Source: Streptomyces afghaniensis 772 (lineage in GTDB: Bacteria; Actinomycetota; Actinomycetes; Streptomycetales; Streptomycetaceae). From it: 35,495 nt of DNA. This document shows, one piece after another, positions 15,765 to 26,103 of the stretch. Made by a program: the position numbers and the translations under genes. The stretch is from the NCBI GenBank assembly GCA_000415505.1, contig KE354214.1:1-35495 (forward strand), given 5' to 3'. The notes below the pieces were generated by a model. The model ran no database searches. It was given only the letters and a program-made list of their open reading frames with translations, and was not told where the DNA came from. Numbering within the stretch: the stretch's first letter is position 1; every line of letters starts with the position of its first letter.

Positions 15765-16802
15765 TCAGCGAGGAGGCTGGGACTGGAGGGACTCGGCGGC
15801 GGTGCGATCGACCTCGGCCGCGTCGGCGAGGGCCGCGGCAGCGGCTTGTGCTGCCTGCGCCGTGTCGTCGGCGGCCTGGGCGGCCATGTCGTCCGTGGGT
15901 TTCTCGCGGGTGGCCGGCGACGGGGGCAGCACCTCGCTGAAGGCCCGGGACACGCCCTGAAGTGCCGAGGTGACCTCACTGGGGATCATCCAGAACGTGC
16001 TGCCCGCTCCCTGCGCCAGTTGGGGCAGCGTCTGGAGGTACTGCCAGGCGAGCAGCTTCGGGTCGGGGTCGTTGCGGTGCACGGCCTGGAACACCTCGTC
16101 GATGGCCCGGGACTGGCCCTCGGCCTGGAGGATCGCGGCGGTGCGGTTTCCCTCCGCGCGCAGGACGGCGGCCTGCTTGTCGCCTTCGGCGGTGAGGATC
16201 TGTGACTGGCGTTGCCCTTCGGCCCCGAGGATCGCGGCTCGCTTGTCCCGCTCCGCCCGCATCTGCTTCTGCATCGCGTCCTTGATGGACTGCGGGGGAT
16301 CGATGGCCTTGATCTCCACCCGGTTGACCCTCAGCCCCCACTTGCCGGTGGCCTCGTCCAGGACGCCGCGGAGCTGGCTGTTGATGGTGTCGCGCGAGGT
16401 GAGAGTCTTCTCCAGGTCCATGGATCCCACGACGTTGCGCAATGTGGTGACGGTGAGCTGCTCGACCGCCTGGAGGAAATTCGCGATCTCGTAGAAGGCC
16501 GCCCGCGGATCGGTGACCTGGAAGTAGAGGACGGTGTCGATCTCGACGACCAGGTTGTCCTCGGTGATGACCGGCTGCGGCTTGAAGGAGACGACCTGTT
16601 CCCGTAGGTCGATCACCGGATGCACCCGGTCGATGTACGGGATGACGAGACTGAGGCCGGGATTCAGGGTGCGGTGGTAGCGGCCGAGTCGCTCGACGTT
16701 ACGAGCACGGGCCTGGGGAACGATTCGGACCGCCCGCACCACGGTGAAAACCGCGAACAGCGCGACGATCAGGCCGGCGATCAAGAACGCGGAGGTATCC
16801 AT
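15765..16802 (-). CDS. SPFH/band-7 (stomatin-like) membrane protein
   Basis: A 345-residue protein. One N-terminal membrane segment (AFLIAGLIVALFAVFTVV) is followed by the stomatin-type SPFH domain: RLGRYHRTLNPGLSLVIPYI, then VEIDTVLYFQVTDPRAAFYE, then LRNVVGSMDLEKTLTSRDTI. A helical region follows with four consecutive 11-residue units of the type IL-x-AEG-x5 (about residues 200-245). The C terminus is Ala-rich and low in complexity. ATG 16802 is chosen because the hydrophobic segment begins right after it; the longer frame upstream is shadow of nfeD. The nfeD gene lies 5 bases upstream on the same strand. SPFH/NfeD pairs build oligomeric membrane scaffolds linked to envelope stress and protein quality control. 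Confidence 0.92.
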   Translation of the reverse strand: MDTSAFLIAGLIVALFAVFTVVRAVRIVPQARARNVERLGRYHRTLNPGLSLVIPYIDRVHPVIDLREQVVSFKPQPVITEDNLVVEIDTVLYFQVTDPRAAFYEIANFLQAVEQLTVTTLRNVVGSMDLEKTLTSRDTINSQLRGVLDEATGKWGLRVNRVEIKAIDPPQSIKDAMQKQMRAERDKRAAILGAEGQRQSQILTAEGDKQAAVLRAEGNRTAAILQAEGQSRAIDEVFQAVHRNDPDPKLLAWQYLQTLPQLAQGAGSTFWMIPSEVTSALQGVSRAFSEVLPPSPATREKPTDDMAAQAADDTAQAAQAAAAALADAAEVDRTAAESLQSQPPR

Positions 16803-16807
16803 GATTC

Positions 16808-17239
16808 TCAGTCCCGTGGGTAGACGATCGCGGTGGCACCACTGATCTCTATGACGTCGACGGTCTTGCCGGCGGGAATCACCAGCGTCTCGTCGAGGGC
16901 GCGGGCCGTCCACTCCTCACCGTCGATACGGACCCGGCCGCCCAGGCCCGTCACCTCGGACACGACATAAGCGCCCCTGCCGACCAAGGCGTCCACGCCG
17001 AACCGTGCCGCCTGGGGCTGGACCACGTGGCGCAGCGCGACGGGGCGCAGGAACAGCAGGGTGACGGTGGCCACTGCCGTGAAGACCAAGAACTGGAAAG
17101 GCAGCGGCAGTCCGACCGCGGCGGAACCCGCCGTGACCAACGCGGCCGCGCTCAGCATCCCGAGCGCAGCGGTCAGGGTGAAGATCTCGGCCACGGCCAG
17201 CACGGCCGCGATGATCAACCAGATCAGCCATGGATCCAT
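16808..17239 (-). CDS. NfeD-family membrane protein
   Basis: A 143-residue protein. Hydrophobic helices cover roughly residues 1-65 (WLIWLIIAAVLAVAEIFT, then MLSAAALVTAGSAAVGL, then FLVFTAVATVTLLFLRP). A C-terminal OB-fold follows (LVGRGAYVVSEVTGLGGRVR, then GEEWTARALDETLVIPAGKT, then VDVIEISGATAIVYPRD). This is the short NfeD form without the protease domain, which usually pairs with an SPFH protein; here the SPFH gene follows after 5 bases. The C-terminal OB-fold is expected to face the cytoplasm and contact the partner. Confidence 0.92.
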   Translation of the reverse strand: MDPWLIWLIIAAVLAVAEIFTLTAALGMLSAAALVTAGSAAVGLPLPFQFLVFTAVATVTLLFLRPVALRHVVQPQAARFGVDALVGRGAYVVSEVTGLGGRVRIDGEEWTARALDETLVIPAGKTVDVIEISGATAIVYPRD

Positions 17240-17311
17240 TGCGCGCCCCCTCTCACCGGTACGGGCACGGAAGGGTCATTTGCATCCGTTTTACCCACAT
17301 CGCGAAGATCG

Positions 17312-17335
17312 CTACCCCAGAGACGGGTCACAGAC
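17312..17335 (-). promoter_or_regulatory. Possible SigB-type promoter of nfeD-SPFH
   Basis: On the minus strand GTCT (17335-17332), 14 bases, then GGGTAG (17317-17312) fits the GNNT-N14-16-GGGTA pattern of Streptomyces SigB-like factors, apart from the last base. It would start RNA about 63 bases before the nfeD start. Short motifs of this type occur by chance. Confidence 0.28.
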
Positions 17336-17740
17336 TTGTCTCCTACGCCGTTCCGGCCGGCGGAACGGACCGTCCGGCGGGCGAACAGGCCCTCACCTTG
17401 GGCGATGCCGGCGGGGAACTCCCCACCGGATGGCACGACTTGCCGGTCCTTGAGCTGCTGCCCTTCGGCACGGAACGACGCAGCGGGTCGATGGGGGCGT
17501 CGACCTGGCCTCCGCCCTTGCCGCCGGTCCCGCCACCTGCGCGGCGGAGTCCGCGACTGCGGACGTGAGCGGAGTGGACAGAGGGAAAGGTGAGCCGATG
17601 CGGAACGGTGGTCGCGTCAGACTCTCGTAAGAGTCCCGCAGACCGTCCGCACCTGACGACCCGTCATCAAGGTCGGTATCGAGTCGGCGTCCGTACCGCC
17701 GTACCCCGCTGTCGACGCCGAGAACCGCCAAGATCGACAA

Positions 17741-17770
17741 CTGGTCAAGCCAGAGTCGGGCTGCGAGGAT
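17741..17770 (+). promoter_or_regulatory. Putative dhaK promoter with an operator-like inverted repeat
   Basis: TGGTCA (17742-17747), 17 bases, GAGGAT (17765-17770) is a weak promoter match about 40 bases before the start. CTGG-N5-CCAG (17741-17753) overlaps the -35; its left half ACTGGTC equals one half of the DasR consensus, the right half does not. Confidence 0.3.
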
Positions 17771-17811
17771 GAGGGCAGAGGCGCAAGTGCCAGTCTCACC
17801 AGGAGGTACCC

Positions 17812-18804
17812 GTGAAGATGCTGATCAACGTCCCGGAGACCGTGGTCGCGGACGCGCTGCGTGGTCTGGCGGCTGCCCACCCGGAGCTGACCGTGGACGT
17901 GGAGAACCGGGTGATCGTGCGGCGGGACGCTCCCGTGGCCGGAAAAGTGGGGCTGGTCTCGGGCGGTGGCTCGGGGCACGAGCCGCTGCACGGGGGTTTC
18001 GTAGGGCCCGGCATGCTGTCGGCCGCCTGTCCGGGCGAGGTGTTCACCTCCCCGGTGCCCGACCAGATGCTGCGCGCGGCCGCCGCCGTGGACAGCGGGG
18101 CCGGGGTCCTGTTCATCGTGAAGAACTACACCGGTGACGTGCTCAACTTCGACATGGCCGCCGAGCTGGCCGAGGACGAGGGCATTCAGGTCGCGAAGGT
18201 GCTGGTCAACGATGACGTGGCGGTGACCGACAGCCTCTACACCGCGGGGCGGCGCGGTACCGGCGCGACCCTGTTCGTGGAGAAGATCGCGGGCGCCGCC
18301 GCCGACGAGGGCATGCCGCTCGAGCGGGTGGCGGCGATCGCCCGGCAGGTCAACGAGAACTCCCGCAGTTTCGGCGTCGCACTGAGCGCATGCAGCACGC
18401 CGGCCAAGGGCAGCCCCACTTTCGATCTCCCGCCCGGTGAGCTGGAGTTGGGCATCGGCATCCACGGCGAGCCCGGCCGGGAGCGGCGGGCGATGATGAC
18501 GTCCGGCGAGATCGCCGAGGCCGCCGTCGAGGCGGTGGTGGAGGACCTGAGGCCGCGCAATCCCGTGCTGGTCCTGGTGAACGGCATGGGGGCGACGCCG
18601 CTGCTCGAGCTGTACGGCTTCAACGCCGAGGTACACCGCGTGCTCGCCGCCCGCGGTGTCCCCGTCGCCCGCGTTCTCGTGGGCAACTACGTCACCTCCC
18701 TGGACATGGCGGGCGCCTCGCTCACCATCTGCCAGGCCGACGAGGACATGCTGCGGCTGTGGGACGCGCCGGTGAAGACGCCGGGTCTGCGCTGGGGCAT
18801 GTGA
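17812..18804 (+). CDS. dhaK: PTS-dependent dihydroxyacetone kinase, DhaK subunit
   Basis: A 330-residue substrate-binding subunit. GGGSGHEPLHGGFVG starts at residue 51, KNYTGDVLNFDMA is near 104, and GIGIHGEPGRER carries His218, the residue expected to bind dihydroxyacetone covalently as a hemiaminal. The length matches bacterial DhaK. GTG 17812 is preceded by a strong AGGAGG site (17801-17806). With DhaL and DhaM, in the order K-L-M, it converts dihydroxyacetone to dihydroxyacetone phosphate in the cytoplasm, using phosphate from phosphoenolpyruvate through the PTS. No glycerol dehydrogenase or regulator gene is adjacent. Confidence 0.95.
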   Translation: MKMLINVPETVVADALRGLAAAHPELTVDVENRVIVRRDAPVAGKVGLVSGGGSGHEPLHGGFVGPGMLSAACPGEVFTSPVPDQMLRAAAAVDSGAGVLFIVKNYTGDVLNFDMAAELAEDEGIQVAKVLVNDDVAVTDSLYTAGRRGTGATLFVEKIAGAAADEGMPLERVAAIARQVNENSRSFGVALSACSTPAKGSPTFDLPPGELELGIGIHGEPGRERRAMMTSGEIAEAAVEAVVEDLRPRNPVLVLVNGMGATPLLELYGFNAEVHRVLAARGVPVARVLVGNYVTSLDMAGASLTICQADEDMLRLWDAPVKTPGLRWGM

Positions 18805-18853
18805 CGCGGAAGGGGTAGAGGATCACGACGTACCTACCAGGCAAGGAGACCCA

Positions 18854-19453
18854 GTGCTCGACGCCGATTTCTTCCGCCGTTGGATGACGGCGACCGCCGC
18901 GTCCGTCGACCGGGAGGCGGAACGGCTCACCGCCCTCGACTCGCCCATCGGGGACGCCGACCACGGCAGCAACCTCCAGCGCGGCTTCACGGCCGTGACG
19001 GCGGCCCTGGAGAAGGAGGCTCCCGGCACGCCCGGCGGTGTCCTGACGCTGGCCGGGCGCCAGCTGATCTCGACGGTCGGCGGCGCCTCGGGTCCGCTGT
19101 ACGGGACGCTGCTGCGCCGTACCGGCAAGGCGCTCGGGGACGCCGCCGAGGTCAGCCCGGAACAGCTGGCCGAGGCGCTGCGGGCCGGGGTGGACGCGGT
19201 CAGGACGCTGGGCGGCGCCGCACCGGGCGACAAGACCATGATCGACGCTCTGGTGCCCGCGGTGGACGCGCTGGGCGACTCGTTCACGGCGGCCCGGACC
19301 GCCGCGGAGGAGGGCGCCGTGGCGACGACGCCCTTGCAGGCGCGCAAGGGCCGGGCGAGCTATCTGGGCGAGCGCAGCATCGGGCACCAGGACCCGGGTG
19401 CCACGTCGGCGGCGCTGCTCGTCGCCGGACTCGCGGAGGCCGCCGGTGAGTGA
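18854..19453 (+). CDS. dhaL: Dihydroxyacetone kinase, DhaL (ADP-binding) subunit
   Basis: A 199-residue subunit. The metal/ADP site is visible as Asp29, Asp34 and Asp36 in LDSPIGDADHGSNLQRGF, with the same spacing as the three Asp residues of Escherichia coli DhaL. The second nucleotide-binding part reads LISTVGGASGPLYGTLLR near residue 75. GTG 18854 has an AAGGAGA site. DhaL holds ADP permanently; DhaM phosphorylates it to ATP, and DhaL passes the phosphate to the substrate on DhaK. It begins 49 bases after dhaK and its stop lies inside the first codons of dhaM. Confidence 0.95.
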   Translation: MLDADFFRRWMTATAASVDREAERLTALDSPIGDADHGSNLQRGFTAVTAALEKEAPGTPGGVLTLAGRQLISTVGGASGPLYGTLLRRTGKALGDAAEVSPEQLAEALRAGVDAVRTLGGAAPGDKTMIDALVPAVDALGDSFTAARTAAEEGAVATTPLQARKGRASYLGERSIGHQDPGATSAALLVAGLAEAAGE

Positions 19454-19856
19454 CGAGCGGCTCGTGGGAATCGTGCTGGTGTCGCACAGCGCGGAGGTGG
19501 CCGCGTCGGTCGCCGAGCTGGCGAAGGGGCTCGCGGGCGGTGGCCCGGCGGTGCCCGTCGCTCCGGCGGGCGGTTCCGAAGGCGGCGGGCTCGGCACCAG
19601 CGCCGAACTGATCGCCGCGGCGGCCGCGTCCGTCGACCGGGGAGCCGGCGTCGCCGTACTGACCGACCTGGGCAGTGCGGTGCTCACCGTGAAGGCGCTG
19701 CTCGCGGAGGGTGACGAACTCCCGGAGCAGACACGGCTGGTGGACGCTCCGTTCGTGGAGGGAGCCGTCGCCGCGGTCGTCACGGCGGCGACCGGGGCCG
19801 ACCTGGCGGCGGTGGAGTCGGCCGCGGCGGAGGCCTACACGTACCGGAAGGTGTGA
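19446..19856 (+). CDS. dhaM: Dihydroxyacetone kinase, DhaM phosphotransfer subunit
   Basis: A 136-residue EIIA-mannose-like domain. LVSHSAEVAASVAELA carries the expected phospho-accepting His14, followed by GLGTSAELIAAAAASVDRG and VAVLTDLGSAVLTVK, which are typical of DhaM. GTG 19446 gives an 8-base overlap with dhaL, so the two are translationally coupled. This is the short form: it lacks the HPr-like and EI-like domains fused in Escherichia coli DhaM. General PTS proteins (HPr, EI) encoded elsewhere must therefore supply the phosphate. A strong hairpin follows the stop. Confidence 0.92.
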   Translation: MSDERLVGIVLVSHSAEVAASVAELAKGLAGGGPAVPVAPAGGSEGGGLGTSAELIAAAAASVDRGAGVAVLTDLGSAVLTVKALLAEGDELPEQTRLVDAPFVEGAVAAVVTAATGADLAAVESAAAEAYTYRKV

Positions 19857-19862
19857 GACCGG

Positions 19863-19905
19863 GCCGGGCGCGCCAGGGCCTGGGTGCGAGAGCGGCGTGC
19901 CCGGC
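19863..19905. terminator. Hairpin terminator after dhaM
   Basis: GCCGGGCGCGCC (19863-19874) pairs with GGCGTGCCCGGC (19894-19905), 12 positions with one G-T wobble, around a 19-base loop. It starts 7 bases after the dhaM stop. Confidence 0.55.
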
Positions 19906-19937
19906 GCCCGTCGGCCGCCGGGCGGTAGAGGGCCCCT

Positions 19938-20156
19938 GACGCTCCGTAAAGCACTCGGCGTCGGCGGTCGGCATGAGCCGGCCGGCACCGGGCGGCACTC
20001 GGGCAATGACTCCACGACTCCGTCAAGCACTCGGCGTCGCTCGGTCAATGACCCCACGGCTCTCCGTCGAGCACTCGGCCTCGCTCGGTCAATGACCCCA
20101 CGGCTCTCCGTCGAGCACTCGGCGTCGCTCGGTCAATGACCCCACGGCTCTCCGTA
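19938..20156. repeat. 44-bp tandem repeats derived from the 3' end of the chitosanase-like gene
   Basis: Nearly identical 44-base units begin at 20045, 20089 and 20133, the last being the end of the minus-strand gene itself (its final codons for GEPWGH and the stop). Older, decayed copies lie at 20003-20044 and around 19938-19975. The two intact extra copies differ at single positions (GGCC versus GGCG). Each unit contains CGAGC...GCTCG arms and could form a hairpin, so the array may also serve as a multiple terminator between convergent genes. Confidence 0.85.
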
Positions 20157-20846
20157 GAGCGCTGGGCTGTCGCCCACGAATCGCCTCGCCAGCCGCTCCC
20201 CCTTCGTCACGGCCGCCGCGTGGTCCTCGATGGGTGACACGCGGACGTTCTTGAAGACGATGTAGGTGACGCCGGACGGTGTGCCGCCGCCGTGCGGGTC
20301 GGCGCGGACACCGAGGGCCTTGGCGGTCGCGTAGGACGCTTCTCCGATGATGTCCTGCGGGCCCGTGTCGCCGACGACCGCGTACTGCACACGGTCGCGG
20401 TGGACGACGGCCACGACGGAACCGCCGCCCACACCGTGCTCGCGGTAGTCCCAGATGCGGCTCGGGGCGGGCACGACGATGAAGGGGAGGCGTTCGGCGC
20501 TCAGGGGGCGCCCGTCGGACTGCGCGTAGGCGGTGCTGCCGGAGTAGTGGGGGTCCGTGCGCCGATTGCAGCGGGGTCCCGGGCGGCCGTCGCAGTCGAT
20601 GTCCATGTCGGCCTTCCAGAACACGGCGTCTTTGGTGCCGCAGACCGGGATCCTCGCGGGCCGGCCGCTGTCGCTGCGGTACCGGCCGCGGGAGACCGGA
20701 GCGCAGTCCCGCACTTTGGCCAGCAGATCGGCGGCGCGGACGGGGGCCTCGCGCCACACCACCGGCCGGGGCGGAGCGGCGGAGGGTGTCGTCGGGGCGA
20801 GCAGGGCGGCGCTGGCCGCGGCCAGTGTGAGCGACTGGACACGCAC
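20133..20846 (-). CDS. Secreted GH75 chitosanase-like protein
   Basis: A 237-residue exported protein. The N terminus (VRVQSLTLAAASAALLAPTTPSAAP) is a signal peptide with a likely cut near residue 25. The mature part has FWKADMDIDCDGRPGPRCNR near 78 and GDTGPQDIIGEAS near 165, where an Asp and a Glu nine positions apart fit the catalytic pair of GH75 chitosanases as I recall it from the Aspergillus enzyme. Four Cys residues could form disulfides. GTG 20846 is chosen since AGGAAAGG lies 10 bases upstream, rather than an ATG 36 bases earlier. It would cleave chitosan outside the cell. Its 3' end is the source of the downstream repeats. Confidence 0.8.
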   Translation of the reverse strand: MRVQSLTLAAASAALLAPTTPSAAPPRPVVWREAPVRAADLLAKVRDCAPVSRGRYRSDSGRPARIPVCGTKDAVFWKADMDIDCDGRPGPRCNRRTDPHYSGSTAYAQSDGRPLSAERLPFIVVPAPSRIWDYREHGVGGGSVVAVVHRDRVQYAVVGDTGPQDIIGEASYATAKALGVRADPHGGGTPSGVTYIVFKNVRVSPIEDHAAAVTKGERLARRFVGDSPALYGEPWGH

Positions 20847-20968
20847 GATAGAGGAGCCTTTCCTGGGGAACCTGACGGGCACTCAGCCCAATCTGTTCCC
20901 GGCGCGATCACCCGGCCACCGCTGGAGGGCCGGACGGCGCACGCCCCCAACGTCCGACAGGGGCCGGG

Positions 20969-20996
20969 GGCCTGAGTCCGTGTGAGAACTCAGGCC
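20969..20996. promoter_or_regulatory. Perfect inverted repeat in the divergent intergenic region
   Basis: GGCCTGAGT (20969-20977) and ACTCAGGCC (20988-20996) are perfect 9-base arms around 10 bases. It lies between divergent genes, where a terminator is not expected, so an operator or RNA leader structure for either gene is possible. Confidence 0.45.
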
Positions 20997-21053
20997 GGCC
21001 CGGCCACCCGCGCCGGCGCGGGATCTGCGACGACAGCGGTCCGCGCGACAGGC

Positions 21054-21084
21054 CCGAACTCCCTGGTGTCCGCCAGGAGTTCGG
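21054..21084. promoter_or_regulatory. Long inverted repeat in the divergent intergenic region
   Basis: CCGAACTCCCTGG (21054-21066) and CCAGGAGTTCGG (21073-21084) pair over 12 positions with one bulged C around a 6-base loop. The remainder of the 414-base gap 20847-21260 shows no gene. Confidence 0.5.
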
Positions 21085-21259
21085 CCGTGAGGACCTCAGC
21101 ATACGTAACTCTTCCGGGTGGTCACGAACGGCGGGGGTGACGCCCCGGCGCCCGCGCCCGCCGACACACCCCCCTCGCCACCCCCTCTTGATGTGGCCGC
21201 GTCAGCCGCGCCATATTGGTCCGGACCATTCCTGAGTGTCGGCCCCGGGAGGCAGTGCC

Positions 21260-22257
21260 GTGCGAGGCGTTCCCCTTTCCGTCCCGGCTCGTCTGCTCTG
21301 CCGCGTCGCGCTCTGCGGGGCCCTCGCGCTGGTCGCCTCCTGTGGTGCGGCCGGATCGGGCGAAGGGGACGGCGGCGCTCTGCCCGGAGCACCGACCGGA
21401 GTCACCGCAGCGGCGGGCAGCGCGACGAGCGTGCATGTCATGTGGACCGCGGCCGCACGGGCCGAGGCCTACGAGGTGTATCGCGGCACCAGGAAGGTCA
21501 AGGAAGTTCCGGGTTCGGAGCACATGGTGGATGTCACCAGGCTCCGGTCCGCCACGGTGTATGTCTTCACCGTGCGGGCCCGGGGCGCCGACGGTCGGCT
21601 CGGGCCGCCCAGCCGTGAGGTCCGGGCGAGGACGCCGGCGGCCACGCCGGACGACCAGCGCGCACCGACCCGCCCGTCGGCGCCTCGCGGCCGCACGGCC
21701 GGAAGCCGGGCGGCCCAGCTGTCCTGGTCCGCCTCGACGGATGACCGAGGCGTGGTGTCGTACGACGTCCACCAGGGAGGCACGAAGATCCACAGCGTGG
21801 CGGGGGCCAGACGGCGACCGTGGTCACCGGGCTGCGGCCCGGCACGGCCTACTCGTTCACCGTCCGGGCCAGGGACGCTGCCGGAAACGTCTCCCCCGCC
21901 AGTCCCGCCGTCCGCCTCACCACCCCGGGTACGGACGACGGCCGCGCCACGGCCCCGACCGCCTTCCGGGCGACCGGCCACCGCGCACACGGGGCCTACT
22001 ACGTCGACCTGAGCTGGGTGCCGCCCCGCGTGGACGGCGCGATCGCCGAGTACGAGATCCACCTGGACGGCCGTCGGGCCACGTCCCTCGTGTTCGGCGG
22101 GAGCGCGCCGCGCGACCGGGCCACGTACAGCTTCTACGTGGGACGGGACGCCGGTGTCAGCCACCGGGTCCGGGTCCGGGTCCGGGCGATGCTGCCGGAC
22201 GGCACGTGGGGAGGCTTCTCGGTGGAGCGGACGGTGACGACGGGGCCGGGGCGCTGA
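21260..22257 (+). pseudogene. Lipoprotein with three fibronectin type III domains, frameshifted
   Basis: The first frame (GTG 21260, GGGAGG site upstream) starts with a lipoprotein signal, CGALALVASC with Cys28, then domain 1 (PTGVTAAAGSATSVHVMWTA to VYVFTVRARG) and the first half of domain 2 (AAQLSWSASTDDRGVVSYDV, then HQGGTKIHSVAG). Near 21797-21808 the reading must move to another frame, which continues QTATVVTGLRPGTAYSFTVR, finishes domain 2, and encodes domain 3 (YYVDLSWVPPRVDGAIAEYE) to the stop at 22257. Adding one G to the G run at 21799-21806 would restore a protein of about 332 residues. It is either a recent frameshift mutation or a sequencing error. Such proteins are surface binding or scaffold proteins, often beside polysaccharide-degrading enzymes. 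Confidence 0.75.
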
Positions 22258-22426
22258 CGCGCTCCGGGGCGTGGTCCGGCTGTGGGAACCCGTCACCTGC
22301 ACGGGCGCACCCGGCGTGCGGCCGGGGCCGGGGGACCTTGGCTGACCCTGAGGCAGCACGGGCGTTCCCCGACCCTCGGCGGCGCAAGGGATGTACCGCC
22401 AACCGTGCCGCCGGAGGGCAGTTGAC

Positions 22427-22963
22427 ATGCGTAGCTCATCGCCAGTTCTCCGCTCCGGCCTGACCGTGGCAGCCGCCCTGCCCCTCGCCCTGGCCGCGGT
22501 GCCCGCTGCCGCGGGCCCGGGCATCTCCGTGAGCACCACGGGTTCCACGGTGTCGGTCACGACCAGCGCGTGCACCCAGATCAACGGCAGCTGGGGCACC
22601 GCCTCGCTTCTCACCAGCAGTCAGGGCAGCTTCGCCCAAGGGCGTCAGGTGACCCTGTCGGGGACGTCGACCAGTCAGTCCGCGGCCTGGTCGAACGTCA
22701 CCGCGGGGACGTACACCGTCATCGTCATCTGCTCGGACGGCACCACCGCGGGCACCCAGTCGGTCGTCGTCTCCCCCGCTCCCTCCCCGACGAGGTCGCC
22801 GTCCCCCTCGGCCTCGCCGTCCCGCGGTGTCATGGGCGGGGCCGGCGGGAGCGCCACCGACTACGGCACCGTCACGCTCGTCGCGGGCGGCACGCTGGTC
22901 GGGATCGGCCTCCTCGGGACGGCCTGGTACCTGCGCCGGCGCAACAGGCCGTACCGGCTCTGA
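22427..22963 (+). CDS. Cell-surface protein with signal peptide and C-terminal membrane anchor
   Basis: A 178-residue protein. The signal peptide covers about residues 1-31 (SGLTVAAALPLALAAVPAAA). A Ser/Thr-rich extracellular part follows with two Cys residues (ACTQINGSWG and VIVICSDGTT), which could form a disulfide. Next come a Pro/Ser linker (SPTRSPSPSASPSRG), a membrane helix (TLVAGGTLVGIGLLGTAWYL) and a basic tail RRRNRPYRL. There is no LPXTG or LAXTG sortase signal, so it is simply membrane-anchored. ATG 22427 has GGAGG 9 bases upstream. Function is unknown; similar small surface proteins are common in Streptomyces. Confidence 0.8.
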   Translation: MRSSSPVLRSGLTVAAALPLALAAVPAAAGPGISVSTTGSTVSVTTSACTQINGSWGTASLLTSSQGSFAQGRQVTLSGTSTSQSAAWSNVTAGTYTVIVICSDGTTAGTQSVVVSPAPSPTRSPSPSASPSRGVMGGAGGSATDYGTVTLVAGGTLVGIGLLGTAWYLRRRNRPYRL

Positions 22964-22974
22964 TCCGGTACGTA

Positions 22975-23018
22975 CGGCGGCCCGCCCTTCCGAAGCGCTC
23001 CGGTCGGGCGGGCCGCCG
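22975..23018. terminator. Strong bidirectional terminator
   Basis: CGGCGGCCCGCCC (22975-22987) and GGGCGGGCCGCCG (23006-23018) form a perfect 13-bp stem with an 18-base loop, 11 bases after the surface-protein stop and just before the end of the converging padR gene. Confidence 0.75.
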
Positions 23019-23027
23019 TGACACCCG

Positions 23028-23588
23028 TCAGGCCGGGCGGGTCGACTCGCCGTCCGGCAGTTCGGCGAAGTCCGCCAGGGCGCGCCTGAGCCACTGGGTC
23101 CAGAACGTCTCCAGGTCGATGCCGGCCCGGAGCACCAGATGCCGCAGCCGGTCCTCGGTGCCGTCCCGGCCGGGAGGGAAGTCGCGCTGCTCGATCTCCT
23201 GGTACTCCGCCAGCTGCCGCTCGTGCAGCTCCAGGTGGCGTCGCAGATCGGCCTCCAGGCCCGCGGTGCCGACCACGGCCGCCGCCCTGAGGCGCAGCAG
23301 CAGCGGATCACGGTGCGGCTTGGGGTCCTGGGAGGCGGCCGTCCAGCGGGCCAGTTCGGCGCGGCCCGCCGGCAGGACCTCGTAGTTCTTCTTCTGCCCG
23401 CGCGTCGGCTGCTCGGCGGGCAGGGCCCGGATCAGGCCGTCGGTCTCCAGCTTTCCCAGCTCGCGATAGATCTGCTGGTGCGTCGCGGACCAGAAGTACC
23501 CGATCGACCGGTCGAACCGGCGGGTCAGCTCCAGCCCGGACGACGGCCTCTCGAGCAGGGCGGTGAGGATCGCGTGCGGGAGTGACAT
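23028..23588 (-). CDS. PadR-family transcriptional regulator
   Basis: A 186-residue regulator. The N-terminal winged helix reads LPHAILTALLERPSSGLELTRR then ATHQQIYRELGKLETDGLI, the standard PadR pattern. A C-terminal helical dimer domain follows (LEADLRRHLELHERQLAEYQ), as in PadR subfamily 1 (vinyl/phenolic acid-responsive types). It lies 27 bases downstream of fadH on the same strand and is probably cotranscribed. It could regulate the fadH operon in response to an unsaturated or aromatic acid; this is inference from position. Confidence 0.9.
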   Translation of the reverse strand: MSLPHAILTALLERPSSGLELTRRFDRSIGYFWSATHQQIYRELGKLETDGLIRALPAEQPTRGQKKNYEVLPAGRAELARWTAASQDPKPHRDPLLLRLRAAAVVGTAGLEADLRRHLELHERQLAEYQEIEQRDFPPGRDGTEDRLRHLVLRAGIDLETFWTQWLRRALADFAELPDGESTRPA

Positions 23589-23615
23589 GGCCTCATCCTA
23601 GGGACGCGTCCCGCC

Positions 23616-26103
<2,488 letters not shown>

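Larger units (their letters stand above)
17240..17811. other. 572-base region without a convincing gene
   Basis: Several short frames overlap here but none has both a start site and a recognisable product. A plus-strand stretch around 17330-17480 has coding-like third-position GC, then another frame takes over near 17480-17630, so a frameshifted remnant is possible. The region also holds a hairpin, GACTCT-CGTA-AGAGTC (17620-17635), a possible stress promoter for nfeD, and the dhaK promoter. Confidence 0.5.

Noticed and set aside
17230..17568. 112-residue plus-strand frame between nfeD and dhaK
   Set aside because: No ribosome binding site, no familiar domain, and coding-like bias moves to another frame halfway; at most a decayed remnant.
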